DNA of 64,000 nucleotides from Pyrrhosoma nymphula (GCA_963573305.1 OY754327.1:54676244-54740243), one strand, 5' to 3'; shown: positions 1 through 13,062, numbered from the stretch's first letter. Notes: a model not told the origin generated them from the sequence alone. Numbers and translations are program-made.

Positions 1-694
1 AGGGGTGAGTGAATTTCCTATATTTTTATGAAATTTTCCATTTCAATGTTTGGTCAGGGATTAATTAATATTGGGAAGGCTTAGTCCCCGCGACGTGGCG
101 ACGAATATGCACATAAAAATTTCAAGAACTACCATTAGGTTCAAGTAAATTTTTAAGACACCAATTTGACGAATTTGAAGTTTCCTCCATTAAACTAGAT
201 GGAATGTTTTGCAGGAATATTAGTTTCCGCGTTCTTTATTGCTGAAGTCAATTTTTTGCCACCAAAATATATCGTCTTTGAAGTTATCACAGATAGAGTT
301 TATTTTGAGGAAATAAGCAATTTTAAAGGCAAAAGTGGGATATGAGGGGACGATAGGAAAATACCGTTGGCGAGAAGAAAAACATTCCTTTATTTCTGGA
401 ACTGAACAACATATTTTAAGATTTCTTGGTTAGCGAGCTAATAGTTATATGGTATTTATGAAGCATGAGATCTGATGACGGTGAACCATTTTATTTTTAA
501 AAAATATCTAATTATTTTTTTATGGAGATATAGGCTCATATCAAACAAATATTTAAAATTTAGAGGTCATGAATAGGCATCATCTAAAAAAATTATCTAC
601 ACAATTTCAAAATAATACTACCTGTATCTTGAATAAGTCACCAATTGCGTAACATAAAATTCCGTTTCCGAAGTATGTAATTTGGATTAACATA
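1..694. other. AT-rich intergenic DNA, no gene seen
   Basis: AT-rich sequence with no ORF of note and no element that I recognise. It ends at the TA dinucleotide (693-694) that flanks the mariner copy. Confidence 0.6.
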
Positions 695-789
695 CAGGTC
701 CTGTCCATAAATTAATAAGATAAAATTCGGGAAAAAATTTTTTCAAATTTTGGCTACATTGGGTGACTCGTTTTTGAAGTAGGACCTAT

Positions 790-1793
790 GAGCGTCTATC
801 TACTATTGTGTCAGCCAGTGTGTCTGCCAAGCTTTGTACGCCTCATGGAAGGCATCAACCATGATATGCTCGAGAGTGCTTGTCGTGGCCACTTCCACTC
901 TGTTTACGGTCTCAAAATGGTGTTCTTTCAGGCCGTGTTTGATCGAAGGGAACAAAATTTTGTCGGCTGGGGCCAAGTAAGGACTTTAGGGGGTTGCTAA
1001 GGCCGCGCTGTCACGTTGTGCTTGGCCAAAACTTCCCTCACTTGCAGCATTGCATGATTCAGCGCAATGTCGTGGTGGAGGACCTAGGCAGTGGTTTTCT
1101 CCTTGCGGATGCCGAGGATCCTTTTTTCTTGGACTCTCAATATCTTGCACAGTCGTTTTTCGTATTTCCAACATTTCTCCTATCATTTTGACTGTCAAAC
1201 AATGCTCAGTGTTTAGAACATCCTGCACTTTGTCCAAATTTTCCTGACTTCTACGCGTTGATGGTTGTCCAGTGGGGTTATTTTGTAATCTTACTTATGA
1301 GAGAATACGTCATAAAATACAAAAAAGTACGCCATTTTTCGAAGTTCCACTCCGCCACCCACGCGGCGTGGCCATCTTCGGCTCTTAAGTGGTGATCTCC
1401 AGGTCTTTTCTTTGGCTCACCGGCTCTTTCGACTCTTGATCCGTTTAATTTTCCTCCGCCTTTAATTAGTTCCATCTCACCTGTCCACGTGAAATGGAGC
1501 CACCATCGGACCTTGGCCGATCGTAAGCCGATCATTAAGAGAGCAAAACAGGTCTCCCGCCTTCCCACTAAGAGTCATTAAAAAGGTGATATTACAAAAT
1601 AACCCCCCAGATCGTGATACGTCCTCAATGTTTTCTCTACCCTAAAAAAGCAATTAAAACCAGCGGTAAACCCGTGACTTGGGGTGAATTTCTCCCCGAA
1701 GGCCTTTTGAATCATAACCATCGTCTCGGTACCTGATTTCCTGAGTTCTTTACACAAAGCATGATCACATATCGTTGCTCAACGGTACATTCC
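790..1793 (-). pseudogene. mariner transposase pseudogene
   Basis: Read on the minus strand, the N-terminus starts near 1793 (MECTVEQRYVIMLC). A frameshift follows, then TETMVMIQKAFGEKF, the first helix-turn-helix typical of Mos1/mariner transposases. After the MITE the reading resumes with GQPSTRRSQENLDKVQDVL and an LTVKMIGEML-type second helix-turn-helix. The sequence then jumps near 1140 straight to VLHHDIALNHAMLQVREVLA, which matches the HHDNAP-like block around the second catalytic aspartate, and on to the C-terminal LKEHHFETVNRVE region. The first catalytic Asp block is therefore deleted, and in the HHDNAP motif N-A-P has become I-A-L. With frameshifts, stops, the internal deletion and the MITE, it cannot encode an active transposase. 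Family assignment is from remembered motif patterns. Confidence 0.82.
1274..1606. mobile_element. 333-bp MITE with GGGGTTATTTTGTAAT terminal repeats
   Basis: The ends are perfect 16-bp inverted repeats (GGGGTTATTTTGTAAT at left, its complement at right). Flanks are CCAGT at 1269-1273 and CCAGA at 1607-1611. The interrupted mariner reads through as SRSGQPST if one CCAG copy is removed, which supports a 4-5 bp target duplication. No transposase is encoded. The minus-strand 96-codon ORF inside has no recognisable domain. The superfamily is uncertain. Confidence 0.8.
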
Positions 1794-1994
1794 ATCTAAA
1801 ACCACGGCCGAGGTATAAAAGAACCCTTTGTTCACAGATTCATCGGCACTCTATAACAGCTCATATGCAATGGTAGCCTACGGGAATGTGTAGCTGAGAC
1901 CCCCTTCCATCCATTCCACCCTACAGCACCGAAACAAGGCATTTCTACGTAGAGAAAAAAAATCAGTCCCATTACTTTCCAGACAGACCCTGTG

Positions 1995-3724
1995 TATTCA
2001 AGGCATGAATCAAATTTTCGCACCAACAACGCTTTTGAAATGCATATTTGCACTGCATATTTCTGTATTTTGCTCTGTCACTCAAAATAAATCCCTTATT
2101 TCATCTTATCTATGCTAACACCACGCCAACATGCCGACGTTATCGATTTTAGAAAAGGCCAAGTTGATGAAGCACTAGGTGTGATTTAATTTATCATGTT
2201 AGCTATTTTTCCTTCACGTTCCAGTTAAGGAGGTTCCAGAGTGGCTGTGTGAATCAAAACAATAACAGATTTTAATTATTTCGTTTATATTGTTTATAAA
2301 ATACTGCTTTCACTAATGACACAGAGTTAGCCGTAAAAAATAATTAAATAAATTTGAAGGGATTTTCCACGAGTATATTTTTAATTAACACTTTATCCAG
2401 GCACAGGAATTGACTTCAGCGCCATTTCCATTGAATCGACGCACATTGACTTCAAGCATAGAAGTATCTCATTAATAACTTAAATAAATAACAAATGAGC
2501 AGAGGCCTACATTTTATTAAAATTAAATAGTCTGGGATAATTTTCATCAAATAAATCATATTTCGAAAAAAATATTTGTACGAAATAGAAAAATATTGCT
2601 TTCCACAATTTTTTTACCCATTTCCACCATGTTTTACCCATTATTACATTTAACTTCATGTAATTTCAAGTAAAATTTTAGAAATAAAATAGCTTTGAAT
2701 ATTATGAGTTCGTGCGTCATATCAAACAGAGTACACAGTTTTCTATGAGTGCCCAGAATATGAATAAGATTGCAATTAATTCATTTTACCGAGGAACCCT
2801 TTTAAACCTATGTATATCCTTTCCCTGCATGAAGTTATTGAAGATATTTATCATTAGATTCTACATTTATCAAGTTTAATTTGTCGTATATTTCCAAATT
2901 ATCCACAGCTTATACTTCTTTTTAAGTCTGCGTCGTAACTGGGCATGCATGCTGATTTGCACGGGAACAATTTTTCCAATCAGATAGAATTTTTTCCAGT
3001 TCGCAATTACCTCTGCCCGCTCTCAACTCCGACATTTTTTCGCGTTAAACTTTCTCCTGCTTTCCACCAAATACGCCTCATGAATTTTATATCCTCTCAC
3101 AATTGTCTCGAGGTTTTCTTCTCCACACAGATGTGGTGAACGATGAGGATGAGAACTCGCAAGCATATTCGCTACTTTTGAAATTGAAAATACGTCGAGT
3201 ACCGGAGTGAGTCCACGACATAAATCTGTATGTATGCCTACTCGCTTGGGCACGTTTACTGTTTTCTGTGCTTCGGTAAGCTTTTCCCAATGATATTTCT
3301 TCACCTTCCAAGCTTGCAGGTTCCCCGAGTGAGTTTAACACATCCAAGCACTGGCAGAATCAAAAATATTTCCCTCACCTGTTCATCATTTCCGAGCCAA
3401 GGGCCCATCCATCGCTCACGCAAGCTTTTAATACACTCCCCTCTTCTCTCTCCCATCTCCTTCTCCGGTCCCTCCCATCACCCTACATCCTGCCTGCTAT
3501 CCACTCCCCTCTCCCGCTTCCCCTCCCCCCTCAATCTCAGCCGTCACCCACCCCCCCCCACCAAACCCTCTCTCAACTCCGACTTCGTGCAAAATTTTTC
3601 AAATCAGACGACGCGCAGATGTCGCGATGGCTTCACTTCCGAAACAGTCGGGAAGGATTGTGTTTAGATGGTAAGATAGTCAGATGGTTTAAACAGGAAA
3701 GATTGAAAGATACAAAAAGGTCGA
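1995..3724. other. intergenic DNA, AT-rich then pyrimidine-rich
   Basis: 2000-3200 is AT-rich with no recognisable gene. About 3430-3560 is a C/T-rich strand-biased tract that keeps a spurious Pro/Ser-rich frame open. I see no protein domain here. Confidence 0.55.
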
Positions 3725-3860
3725 TTGGGGATCCAGTTGGTGCGGATGTTAAGAGTACTGGCTTCCCATCCAGAGGACGCGGGTTCAAATCCCGCAGAGG
3801 TGGAGAGCTTTCAGAGTTTTCGACGCGGCATTCGAAATTTAGACGAAATTATATTAAAGT
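3725..3860 (+). mobile_element. tRNA-derived SINE head
   Basis: A box-like GATCCAGTTGGTGCGG is followed 40-odd bases later by a B box, GGGTTCAAATCCCGC, with a CTGG/CCAG anticodon-like stem around TTCCCAT. The acceptor stem does not close and non-tRNA sequence continues downstream, so this is a SINE promoter region rather than a functional tRNA. Related heads lie at 9697 and 24362. Confidence 0.65.
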
Positions 3861-6800
3861 ATGATTGTTTTGAATATTGGACTCGGCGTGACACCTTGCT
3901 TTTTGTTAAAAAAGTTTTTAATAATAAGAAAAGTATTTTTTCGCTTTAGAAGAACATCTATACATATGTAACCAAATTATTACGAAATATATGTCATTGG
4001 CCATATGTCTACTTGTCAAAATAGCATTGAATTTCCAAATAAAAACCTAACTGGAATGATGCAATTTTTCCCTTTTATGTAAAGATATCACTAATGATAG
4101 CACCTATGCAAAGTTTCACCCAAATCCATGCATAAACAAAAATTAACCTTAACCTTAAGTACACGTTTTCTGACCAAAGAGCTCCTAGGTTCTTCTGTGT
4201 CTTGACTTGCTCGTTTTGAGCTTTAGCTACAATCGCGCGCCAGCATCATCAGAAATAATACCTTGATTTTTAAATGGAAATATACACTTTTTTCTTTTCC
4301 TCGAACATCTGTGTCACGGCGGGTCAATCTCCATGCTCAAGGTCTTCCCTCTCTCCTCCTCCGCCCTTGGGTTGGTATTTACGTCGGCACTGTGCCCTCT
4401 CTTGTCAATAGAATTTAACTTTTGAGAAATAGTATTTAATGCCCGTGAATCGTCTTATAACATGTGAAAAAACATCTTCCAAGAGGCGTTGATGCAAACG
4501 CCACGCCGTCTTCATGGGAGATTTCCCATTTCATTAAATGCAAATCCAAATGAAAGATTTTCAGGAGGGCTTGGGGAACTGTTTACAAGCAAGTATGACC
4601 GTAGAAAAATCACGCATCGAACCACGAAAAGGATTTCCCGAGAAATGCACCCAATTTAAGTCCCAAAACCCATAGCTGACGTGCTGGGCTACGACACTAC
4701 CGTGTCCTTAATCTTTTCCCATACTCATATTTATATTTAATTGAGGTTCTAATAGCCTACGAAACATGTGATGATGCTCACTATAGTAATAACATCTCTC
4801 ATTTTTTTCTGCTGCCAATAGACTAATAAGACCCAGTGTACACAAAAATCCTCTGTTTCTAGATGGTATATTTTCGCTCATCCAGTCAATGTTAAAATAA
4901 TGGGTGTATCGGTTCGTTGATGCCCGGAGTGGAACTTTAAACAGTGTATAGAGCCAAAATATACGGTGCAGAAGAAATATTATCACTTACTTAAACTATA
5001 TAAACTAACTTATAAACTAATAATCAAATTATCTAAATGGATCTCCTAAAATCGTTCAGATATGTTCCTCAAACAAATAATCTCAGTTAATTAACAAATG
5101 TAAGTATTCGAACCCAAAAATGGAGGCTGACGTACTTCTAATCATGAAAGAGAGAGGAGAAAACGCTAATATTATATGCTTTAACAAATGTTTTGTAATT
5201 TAGTGGTAACTGCATAAAAATCGGACTCGAAAAAATAAAAATATTATCTGCTTGTTTTATTAGTCCAAGCCTCACCGTTGTGGGTGTATCTTTTCATAAT
5301 TAAATGAGCGAAAGGGATTTGAGCTGAAGTAAAAAAAATTTGTTTCTCCAATTTAAATACATTTAAAAACGAAAATCCGTGTATGCTAGGTATATGGAGT
5401 CTTTCTCAGTTTTTTCCCGTCTCACTGGGTGATTAGGAAGATTCCCTGAAAATTTCAGCCCTCCAGCTTGATAAAAAATGCCCAGGAATCTGTATCATAG
5501 AGTTATGACGGCATCTGACATCTTGAAGAGTCGTGTTACGTGTCGTTTATTAGATAGTTTAAATATCTCATCAATCGAACGTGTTAACAGTGGGCAATAT
5601 GGCGGGCGTAAAATACATAACGACAGCAAAGAAGTTACACTTAAAGAAATTCAACCTTATTGCTAGGCCTTTCTCCTTTTACTTTTATCCAATCGAATAC
5701 TATCGAATGGATACAATCGAATGAATGATATGCAGAGACGGAATGAATCCATTCCTCTTATGCATGCTTATGCATGCATCCTTATGCATGGTTTATAATC
5801 TCTGATTCCCTTAAAATTAACTTCGTCGAAAGAGTCGCCAAGGTTCTCCTTGAAATTATCCTATTTTTCTTTTCTTGCGTCTCGGTCCACCGCCTGGATA
5901 TAATCGACCCCTCTCGACATCGCATCAGTGAAACAAAGACCCTATTTGTTTCTAGATTGCCTCCTTTTAGCGATTGTATCGGAACAATGGGACGGAAAAA
6001 TACGGAGCCAATGGAGAGGGGGAGACGGTATACAAGCTGAAGTGCTCGGCAACGTTTCGTTAAAGCATTCCAGGCGGTTAGACTGGGATGACGGCCAAAT
6101 TAGGGAAATTTCACAACGGGACATCCAATAAACATCAGTTCGTAAACGAGGCGTTTAGGACCTCGAAAATACCCAATTAGAAACGTTCAGGATATCCTCA
6201 GAAATAAAACCGTTGGAAAGCCTTCTCGTGCCACGAATTCAGAGGCGACATGGAAAGAGTTGGTGAGGGAGATGAGGTTGGGGAATTTCCTTGCTTGCCG
6301 ACCTTATTACGTGTCAAAAGTAGGAGCATAAGGATATTCTCTGGTCTTTCAGTGGAATGAAATCGAAAAAGGAAATTTAACGCTGTCACTTTACTTGTAT
6401 GAAATATTTGTTTTTCTAAGGTCCGCTAAGGTCAGTACTGAATCAAACTTGATGTATCACGTGATTCAATAGCTAAAGATGTTATTCGTAATATGTTACA
6501 GCTCCTGGATATTTTCCACTTTAAAATGCCAGGTATCTATTAATTTTATCCTAGAATTTCCGCCGATAAAAAATTTTCCGACGTATGAGGGAAATGCACC
6601 ACTTTCTTACCAATTCACCCATACATAAACAAATGCGCCTTAGCATTGAGACCAAGTCGATTCGTTTCTTTTAAAGCGCGCGTTGCATTACTATTAGAAA
6701 TGTAAAAATACCGAGATACTTTTGTTAACTCAAAACATAGTCTAAGTCGCACGACATATTTTCAAACCAATCTGACTTAGAGCATCGAATCCTCAGACAT

Positions 6801-9696
6801 GTAGCAATACACGTAATTCATTTTCAAATTCATTTTATAATTTTCATTCCTTCCACAAAATGCAATACAGTTCTGAGAATATATTTAAATATTCACAAAT
6901 GTGAGCATAGGTACATCTTAACATAGAATCTGTTTTTTTTATCTGCACAATGGATCGAGATACGTTGTGCTGGAAGGAATTTATTGTTGAAGGCCATGTC
7001 CTACAATTCAACGCCTATGACTGAAAACTGTCCGCCATGTGACCTTCTTGTTTTTCCACGTTACAACTCGGACGCAATTTTACCTACGTATTGTGCGTGA
7101 AACGTAAAGAAAAACAATATTCGATGAGGCTTGGATTCCTTGTAGCATGTGCACTGAGAAAGACAAATATTACAAATAAGGCATTAAAAATTAAAATGAA
7201 ATAATACAGCTCTTCCTCTGAATATATATAAATGTCTGTTCAATAATATCACCAAATCTTGGAAAATTGAGCTAAGTCACAACCTTGCCATGAGCCTTCG
7301 GTTTCACCTATGATCTTATGAGGTTGTGCTTATATTAGATAGGTAGCTGCATACAAATTGACGAGGAAACGGAAGTCTGCATTGAAACGTTTTTGGTTCA
7401 CGAACTTCTGCGACAGTCTTGAAAGTTCAATATGAGTCCATATGCAAGTAGAATCAACAGTGAGCGAAGAATTTTTTGTAATTTGACCATCATGAGGATA
7501 AATAATACTTAATAATTTTCCACGCTATATCACCAATGGTACCTGACTGATTTATGATGTTCATATTTTTATCAAATGCAGTTCCGAATGATACAGAATA
7601 ATCAACATCGCTATCAAAGGTTACCAGTGAGGTGATCGTGTTCCCTGTCAAGGGGGGACAGGAATTATGGAGCAACGGTGCTCGTACCTTAGAAGTGGGG
7701 TAGGCCGAACATGAAAGAGAAACATTTATCGTTTTAACATTATGTTGACGAACGATTAAAATAAAAATTTTGCAGTTTTTATACATGATTAGTCTCCACA
7801 ACATTATGGTAGCTCACAATATATTTAGAGCCTCTATTGATAATGTTTATATGAGACCCAGGAAGTGTTCTGGCAAGGAGAGCCCTAAAAAAAGTGGGGG
7901 CCATGAAAGAGGTAAAAACCTTCGATGACGATGCACAATATCGAAACCACCCATGTTCCAAGAATAAAATAACGTTGAAAAATATTAAATATCTATTATC
8001 CTTGCCACCTGTTTTTGCGAGCAAGTACCCTGCAATCTCACCTCTTCATTCACAAATCTGATCCGCACAAATCAGAGAGACCGCTTGAAACGGCAGAGGT
8101 AGAAGGGAGGAGAGGTGCCCGTCGCCCGCTGATAATGGAGCAACGTCCACTACGAAAAATAAGTACTGCACTACTAGCTCTCCCACAATAGCGGCGAAAA
8201 ACTTCCACTACCACGAGGACTCCAAACCGGGTCCCCTGCGTAAAAAGTCGATACTTAAGTCATCTTGTTTTAATTCGGGAAAATTAATAAAGTATATGCA
8301 TAATTTACTTGTATTCATTTATTTATTTTAATATGCCCAATGTAAAAGGCCTAGTGGCTGTTTTTGTGGTGAACTTAAATAATTAAATAAATAAAATTAA
8401 TAATGAAATTATTTGTAATCAAGTAGGGTGCCTTAGAGGTTCGCATATCCTACGACAACTTAGAGGAATGGTGAACTGACTTGTAGTTTTATGATCGGAT
8501 CCTATTCTAAACATATAGTTCCCCGCAATTTCCTTTATCAGATGTCTGACCTACGTGACAGAGTATGAGCAGAATGTGCAAGTAGAGAAGAGGGCAGAAG
8601 AATACGAGGTCAATTTGAGGAACGGGAGTCGATTCGGTACTTGGGAGTTGGGAGGAATGGCCACATCGTCAGCCATTTATGACATGAGCTGCGCGTCTGT
8701 TGCATACAATCTTTTCCTGTAATGTATCACATTGTTGCCCCTGGGCCGTCGTAACCCGAGAAATTGAAACGTTTATTTTGCGGCCAATATTCCCGCATGC
8801 CATGTGGGACTGATGCATGCACTATAAAGTGCGCATATGAAGAGCTCTAAGTGAATATGGGAAAACCAGGTCAAAAGAGCATTTAAAATTCGTCCAACTG
8901 AACAAAATGGTGAATTTTCTCCTCTAACGGATGTTGGCACAGCGTAAGGGTTCAACTAAAGAACCATGCCATCACAGTCAATTTGAATTCGGAGTGAGAA
9001 GCGATTTATCTATTTTAAGGACACCAACACGAACACCTCAGACAGAATAAAAATATCATGCTTGAAAAAGCACAAGGAGCCGTGAATTCCATGAAGAGAT
9101 AGGTGTATATGAATGGTGATTCATTTCGTATAAGTTTCACAGCTCCAACAAAATGGTAGGTTAGATCATATTCGTGGGGTTTAAGAAACAGCCTCAAATT
9201 AGTCCTCCGATCTCGTACGTTAGTAGAAACTTTGGGATTTACAGTGGAATATAACCCACTGGATTTACATTGGAGTAAAATTTACCGTGGAAGTTATTCA
9301 TCTAATTATGCCTTCTATCCTCCAATAAGTGTACTTAAATGGAGCTAGCTCGGAAAAAGACAATTACATTTCAACGAAAACGAGAGATTAGAAGCATCAT
9401 AAGAATAGAATTTTCTCAAACTAGTAATAATCTGGGACAAGTGAAACACAAAAATATTAATCGTATGTTCTTCTGAAAAAATCCCTACTTGGGTCAAAAA
9501 ATCAGCCCACGTATTCTTTGAATGTTTATTTCCCTATCTCGTCGTAACTACGAAGTACCCTGGATATTTAGTGGTGGCTGTTAAATTCCTTTAAAACTAG
9601 CGTCCATCATAAGGTTTCTGAAATATTATTTATAATATTTTTAGTTATGAAAATATATTTTTAGCAGCAGACAAAATATATCTTATAGGATAGGGG
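3861..9696. other. long intergenic stretch, no gene seen
   Basis: Mostly AT-rich unique-looking DNA. All ORFs are short and unrecognised. 5690-5790 has clustered TTATGCATG and ATCGAATG repeats. The degraded hammerhead-like site at 4205-4252 is listed separately. I see no exon with both convincing splice sites and protein similarity. Confidence 0.5.
4205..4252 (-). ncRNA. degraded hammerhead-like site (PLE-end relic)
   Basis: On the minus strand, CUGAUGA (4252-4246) is followed by a weak hairpin beginning UGCUGGCGCGCG. Next comes UAAA where GAAA is expected, then a perfect GCUC/GAGC hairpin with loop AAAAC, then AAGUC. The order matches the core of hammerhead ribozymes found in Penelope-like elements. 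The G-to-U change at the GAAA box would be expected to abolish activity. Low confidence. Confidence 0.3.
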
Positions 9697-9925
9697 TGAC
9701 GTGGCTGATAGAGTTCTGGATTCCCATTTCGAGGGCCTGGTTTCGAACCTTTTTAAAGTCGGAGTCTTAATTCAGTGTAATCCCAATCCCTCGGTGGCTG
9801 CTGTGTGAAATTCTTTAAAGAGCAGAAAGTACTACACCCGTTGAATGGGACGTTCAACTGTGGACCTCTTGGTATCTTTGATAACATCGACTCTGGGTTT
9901 CCCTCCACACCTACTCTCATATTCT
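9697..9925 (+). mobile_element. tRNA-derived SINE copy, decayed
   Basis: The A-box-like GACGTGGCTGATAGAG, CTGGATTCCCATTTC and B-box-like GGTTTCGAACC occur in the same order as in the 3725 and 24362 copies. The body ends near GGGTTTCCCTCCAC (about 9895), a tail motif shared with the 24362 copy. Boundaries are approximate. Confidence 0.55.
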
Positions 9926-10100
9926 TACCATCTTACTGAAGTATCCTAGTAGACCATATTTGTCGCTCGTCTTCCCCAAAAAAAGGAAATCAAACATAGT
10001 TTTTTCATAAGGACATCTTTTTTTGTCGACCACGAATGACATTTTTTATGTATATATTTCTGGAGTATTGGTCAAAATATTTATTTAATTATACACTCAA

Positions 10101-10146
10101 TTCGACATAACCAACGTTTCGTCAACTTTATTCACGTCATCAGGGC
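10101..10146 (-). ncRNA. candidate hammerhead ribozyme core, PLE type
   Basis: On the minus strand, CUGAUGA (10143-10137) is followed by a stem II hairpin (CGU..AA / UU..ACG with one mismatch), GAAA (10120-10117), then stem III: A-U, C-G, G.U and U-A around loop UGGUU. It ends at GUC (106-104 of 10100s), the usual cleavage triplet. The tiny stem III is a known feature of hammerheads in Penelope-like elements. Stem I pairs poorly, with only one base pair next to the core, so activity is doubtful. No PLE coding sequence was found beside it. Confidence 0.5.
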
Positions 10147-11612
10147 TAAAAAATATAACAATTAACAAAACCAGGATAATACGGAGAGTTAATATGAATA
10201 CATAGACATACATAGTTTAAGTAAAATTTTTCAAAACATTTAATTGACTGCAACCATCATAGTTATGTTAAGACTATGGTTCTGAACACGCAATGTAAAG
10301 GAAGAAAGTTAGATGTTTAGAGCATTATCAAATGTCTTTGGCATGTAAAAATAATAATGTATCCATCGTACATGACTATTTGTACCCCTACCACTCCTCT
10401 CCAATACTGTGTATGTTGCTTAACCATAACCTTGACTCATCCATCGCGTGACGAAATTCCTAAATCTTCGCCGTTAACCTTCATCCCAACAACCTGCCCT
10501 ACTCTTCTCTCACTCCCCTTACGGAATTTCACCCCCACCCTCTCACCCCCTCTCCCTCCTGCATAGACGTATATAAAGCTGGCAAAAAAGAACCTCTTTA
10601 CCTTGCAAATGGCAAAAAATTCCGAAACCAGGGTCGGTAAAATAAATTCGGTGAGAAAATACACAACGTATCCTTATTTTTTGTGATAATTTTATAAATC
10701 GTTTATATATACTTTATATTTTTCAAATATTTAGTAATTGTTTGCACCAAAACAAAGTTCTATGGTAAAAATATGAATTTTTATTAAATCTTCTTTCTTA
10801 TGGTACCCTTATCGATTGCGTACAACCATTATTTCACATTAAATTTTATAAAAGATAATGGTCACAAACGAATCGAAAAATCTACAATGTTTATTTCTTT
10901 ATGTGAGTTTACACTGGTAAATTTATTGAGCAAGTTACTTGCAGGAAGCTACTTTCGACATGAATTTCACGTGTCATATTAATCTGCCAGTCCAGCCAGA
11001 ACTTAAAAAATTTTCGGCAAGTCGCTAATAAGAACCGTATTATTGCCAGTGTAAGCAGCAACCAATCTGACTCGGCAGTAACTTGTATAAAACGTTTCTA
11101 GGTAGAATTTCCCTGTAATCCCTTGCAGAACAAACTTGTGGAAGTAACATTCCAGTGTAAACCTACCCTAAAGGAAGTTACTGACATCATATAGTGATAA
11201 AAATATAAATAATACACACGACGATGATTTTTATAGATTAATACTGTGGCAAATACTAATTGAAGCGATGCTCAAGATTAGATTAATTGGCACGAGATAC
11301 ATCCAAGATCCATTCATCAACTCCCAAGGTCAACTGGCAGCCGGCAGAATCCATCTACCACGTCATCAAGTAGTCATATCCTACCAGCCATCGAATCCGA
11401 AATCAGAGCTCGCAAAATAGGGTAACACGCTCTCTAGACTAGAAACGCTGGAACATAGCCAGGAGTTCCTTATCTACGCTAAAGATAGGTTTGCACTATT
11501 CTACTCGAGGCTATTTGAAGACATTTTATAATTTTATCCTCAGTTAAAATAGCTAGTAAATCATTGTTAACATAAATTCCACAGTACACTACTATCAGTA
11601 TATTCCTATGTG

Positions 11613-11654
11613 CTGACATACACCGAGATCGAGACACTGACATACACCGAGATC
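11613..11654. repeat. 24-bp tandem duplication
   Basis: CTGACATACACCGAGATC occurs at 11613-11630 and again at 11637-11654, separated by GAGACA. Confidence 0.85.
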
Positions 11655-12778
11655 AATTATAAAATAAAATATACTAGCTGATACACAAAAAATTTATAAT
11701 CATCAAGAAGATGAAACCGTAGTTGAAGATGAAATTCAGCTACACGCATGCAAGACCCTTGGTCATACAATTTGTTTCTATGTTTACTAGAATAAATGGC
11801 GTCAAACATAACCATTGTTCAAAATATATTCAATGTAAATTTATTCGCTTTTCGCACTTAAAAATGAACAAAAATAATTTTTTAAAAGAACCTATTAGCA
11901 TATGCATAAGTACATACAAATAAACATCTTTAAAGAAAGACCTTTGAGCAGATATCGCCTCAAGTATCACTATAGCGGAGCAAGACGTTTTTTATAAAAT
12001 TTACTTCATTATCCATAGCAAGAGTTAAGGGAGGAAACAAATACGAGGAAATGTGTACCACCATACGTTTGTTTTATAAAAAAAAATATGCGTTTTATTT
12101 TCACTCAAAACGGGAAATATTTAGCGATTTCCATGGACTATGAGGTAAAAAAAACCCTTTGTCTTTCCTTGAGATGAATATGCAGACATCCGGATGAACC
12201 TTGCAACATAAGGCATGGGTGGCCAACCCTTCTCACAGCTCAGAATGACTGAGAATAACCGAATGAGAGAGGTTTGATAGGTTGAGGTTTACTGCCATAA
12301 AAGTTTTAAATATCACTGGGACAAAAATATAAAGATAAAAACAATATTCTATGCATATTACTGTGTTTATTCACGAAACACTGATGATAATGGTTACTTC
12401 GGAAGGCAAAAAAACTAAGGAAAAATTTGGAACAATTAATACGTTTAAGATGGGCATTTTAATATGACAAAACTTTCAGAGAAAGTAAAATTCAATGACG
12501 ACTTATTTAAATGTCTCTCGAATGATTATTAACAAAGTATGAATTACAGCCGTAGTCATAACCGATACATCGTAACCAATCGCTGTCACCGTTTTTTTAC
12601 GTCATAATATCATTATATTTCGTATCACTCTTGATTCACCTGTGCTATAGTGGTAGCGAAATTTAGTGGCAGTCGCCTGCGCGAAGCCTTACGTCAAGGT
12701 GGCAATGCTCAAATGTAAAGGGTCGGCAAAGGAAGGGAGGGGAGAGAAAAGTGCATGGTAGGTGTTGCCAACATTAGT

Positions 12779-13062
12779 GCGATCTTCCACAGAGGATAAA
12801 TCATTCGTCTTGACCGAGATTCAAACCCGGATATCTCGATTTCGCGACGAATGCTTTTGCCAGTTAAGCCACTGAGGTGTCCTCCTCCCCAGTGGATTTC
12901 CTCTGTGGAATATCAAACTAATGTGCACTCGCGAATGACTCCGTATAAGGTTATACAGTGGCTAGTCCCGGTATCCTCAAAATTTGTCGTTGACAACATA
13001 ACTACATTAAACTTGAGAGTGTGGCAAAGTCTCAGTAGCTCGTTTCTCGGCAATATTTACGA
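12779..13062 (-). mobile_element. tRNA-derived SINE with conserved tail
   Basis: The reverse strand carries a B-box (complement of ATTCAAACCCGG, 12818-12832) and an A-box-like region (complement of CCAGTTAAGCCACTGAGG, about 12860-12877). The distal part, with CGAATGACTCCGTA and GGCTAGTCCCGGTATCC, recurs at 27108-27233 and 62590-62705, which defines a dispersed family. Confidence 0.65.

Larger units (their letters stand above)
695..1994 (-). mobile_element. mariner-family DNA transposon, decayed, with nested MITE
   Basis: The two ends are imperfect inverted repeats. Read inward, the right end is CACAGGGTCTGTCTGGAAAG and the left end is CAGGTCCTGTCCATAAATT, each next to a TA, as expected for mariner target duplications. 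Between them the minus strand encodes broken mariner transposase. The span is 1300 bp, but 333 bp of that is a later MITE at 1274-1606. The mariner itself is therefore about 970 bp, against roughly 1.3 kb for an intact member, so about a quarter is missing from the middle. The exact element ends are inferred from the TA positions and the repeat match. Confidence 0.8.
9926..12778. other. intergenic DNA with small repeats, no gene seen
   Basis: This contains the hammerhead-like site at 10101-10146, a C/T-rich tract at about 10440-10565 followed by a TATA-like GTATATAAAGC near 10570, and a short 24-bp duplication at 11613-11654. The remainder is AT-rich without recognisable coding sequence. Confidence 0.5.

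Noticed and set aside
3230..3667. 145-codon Ser/Pro-rich ORF
   Set aside because: It is open because of a pyrimidine-rich tract and has no domain.
3727..3812. Functional tRNA gene
   Set aside because: A and B boxes are present, but the acceptor stem does not pair and the anticodon loop is not a regular 7-base loop. It fits a SINE head.
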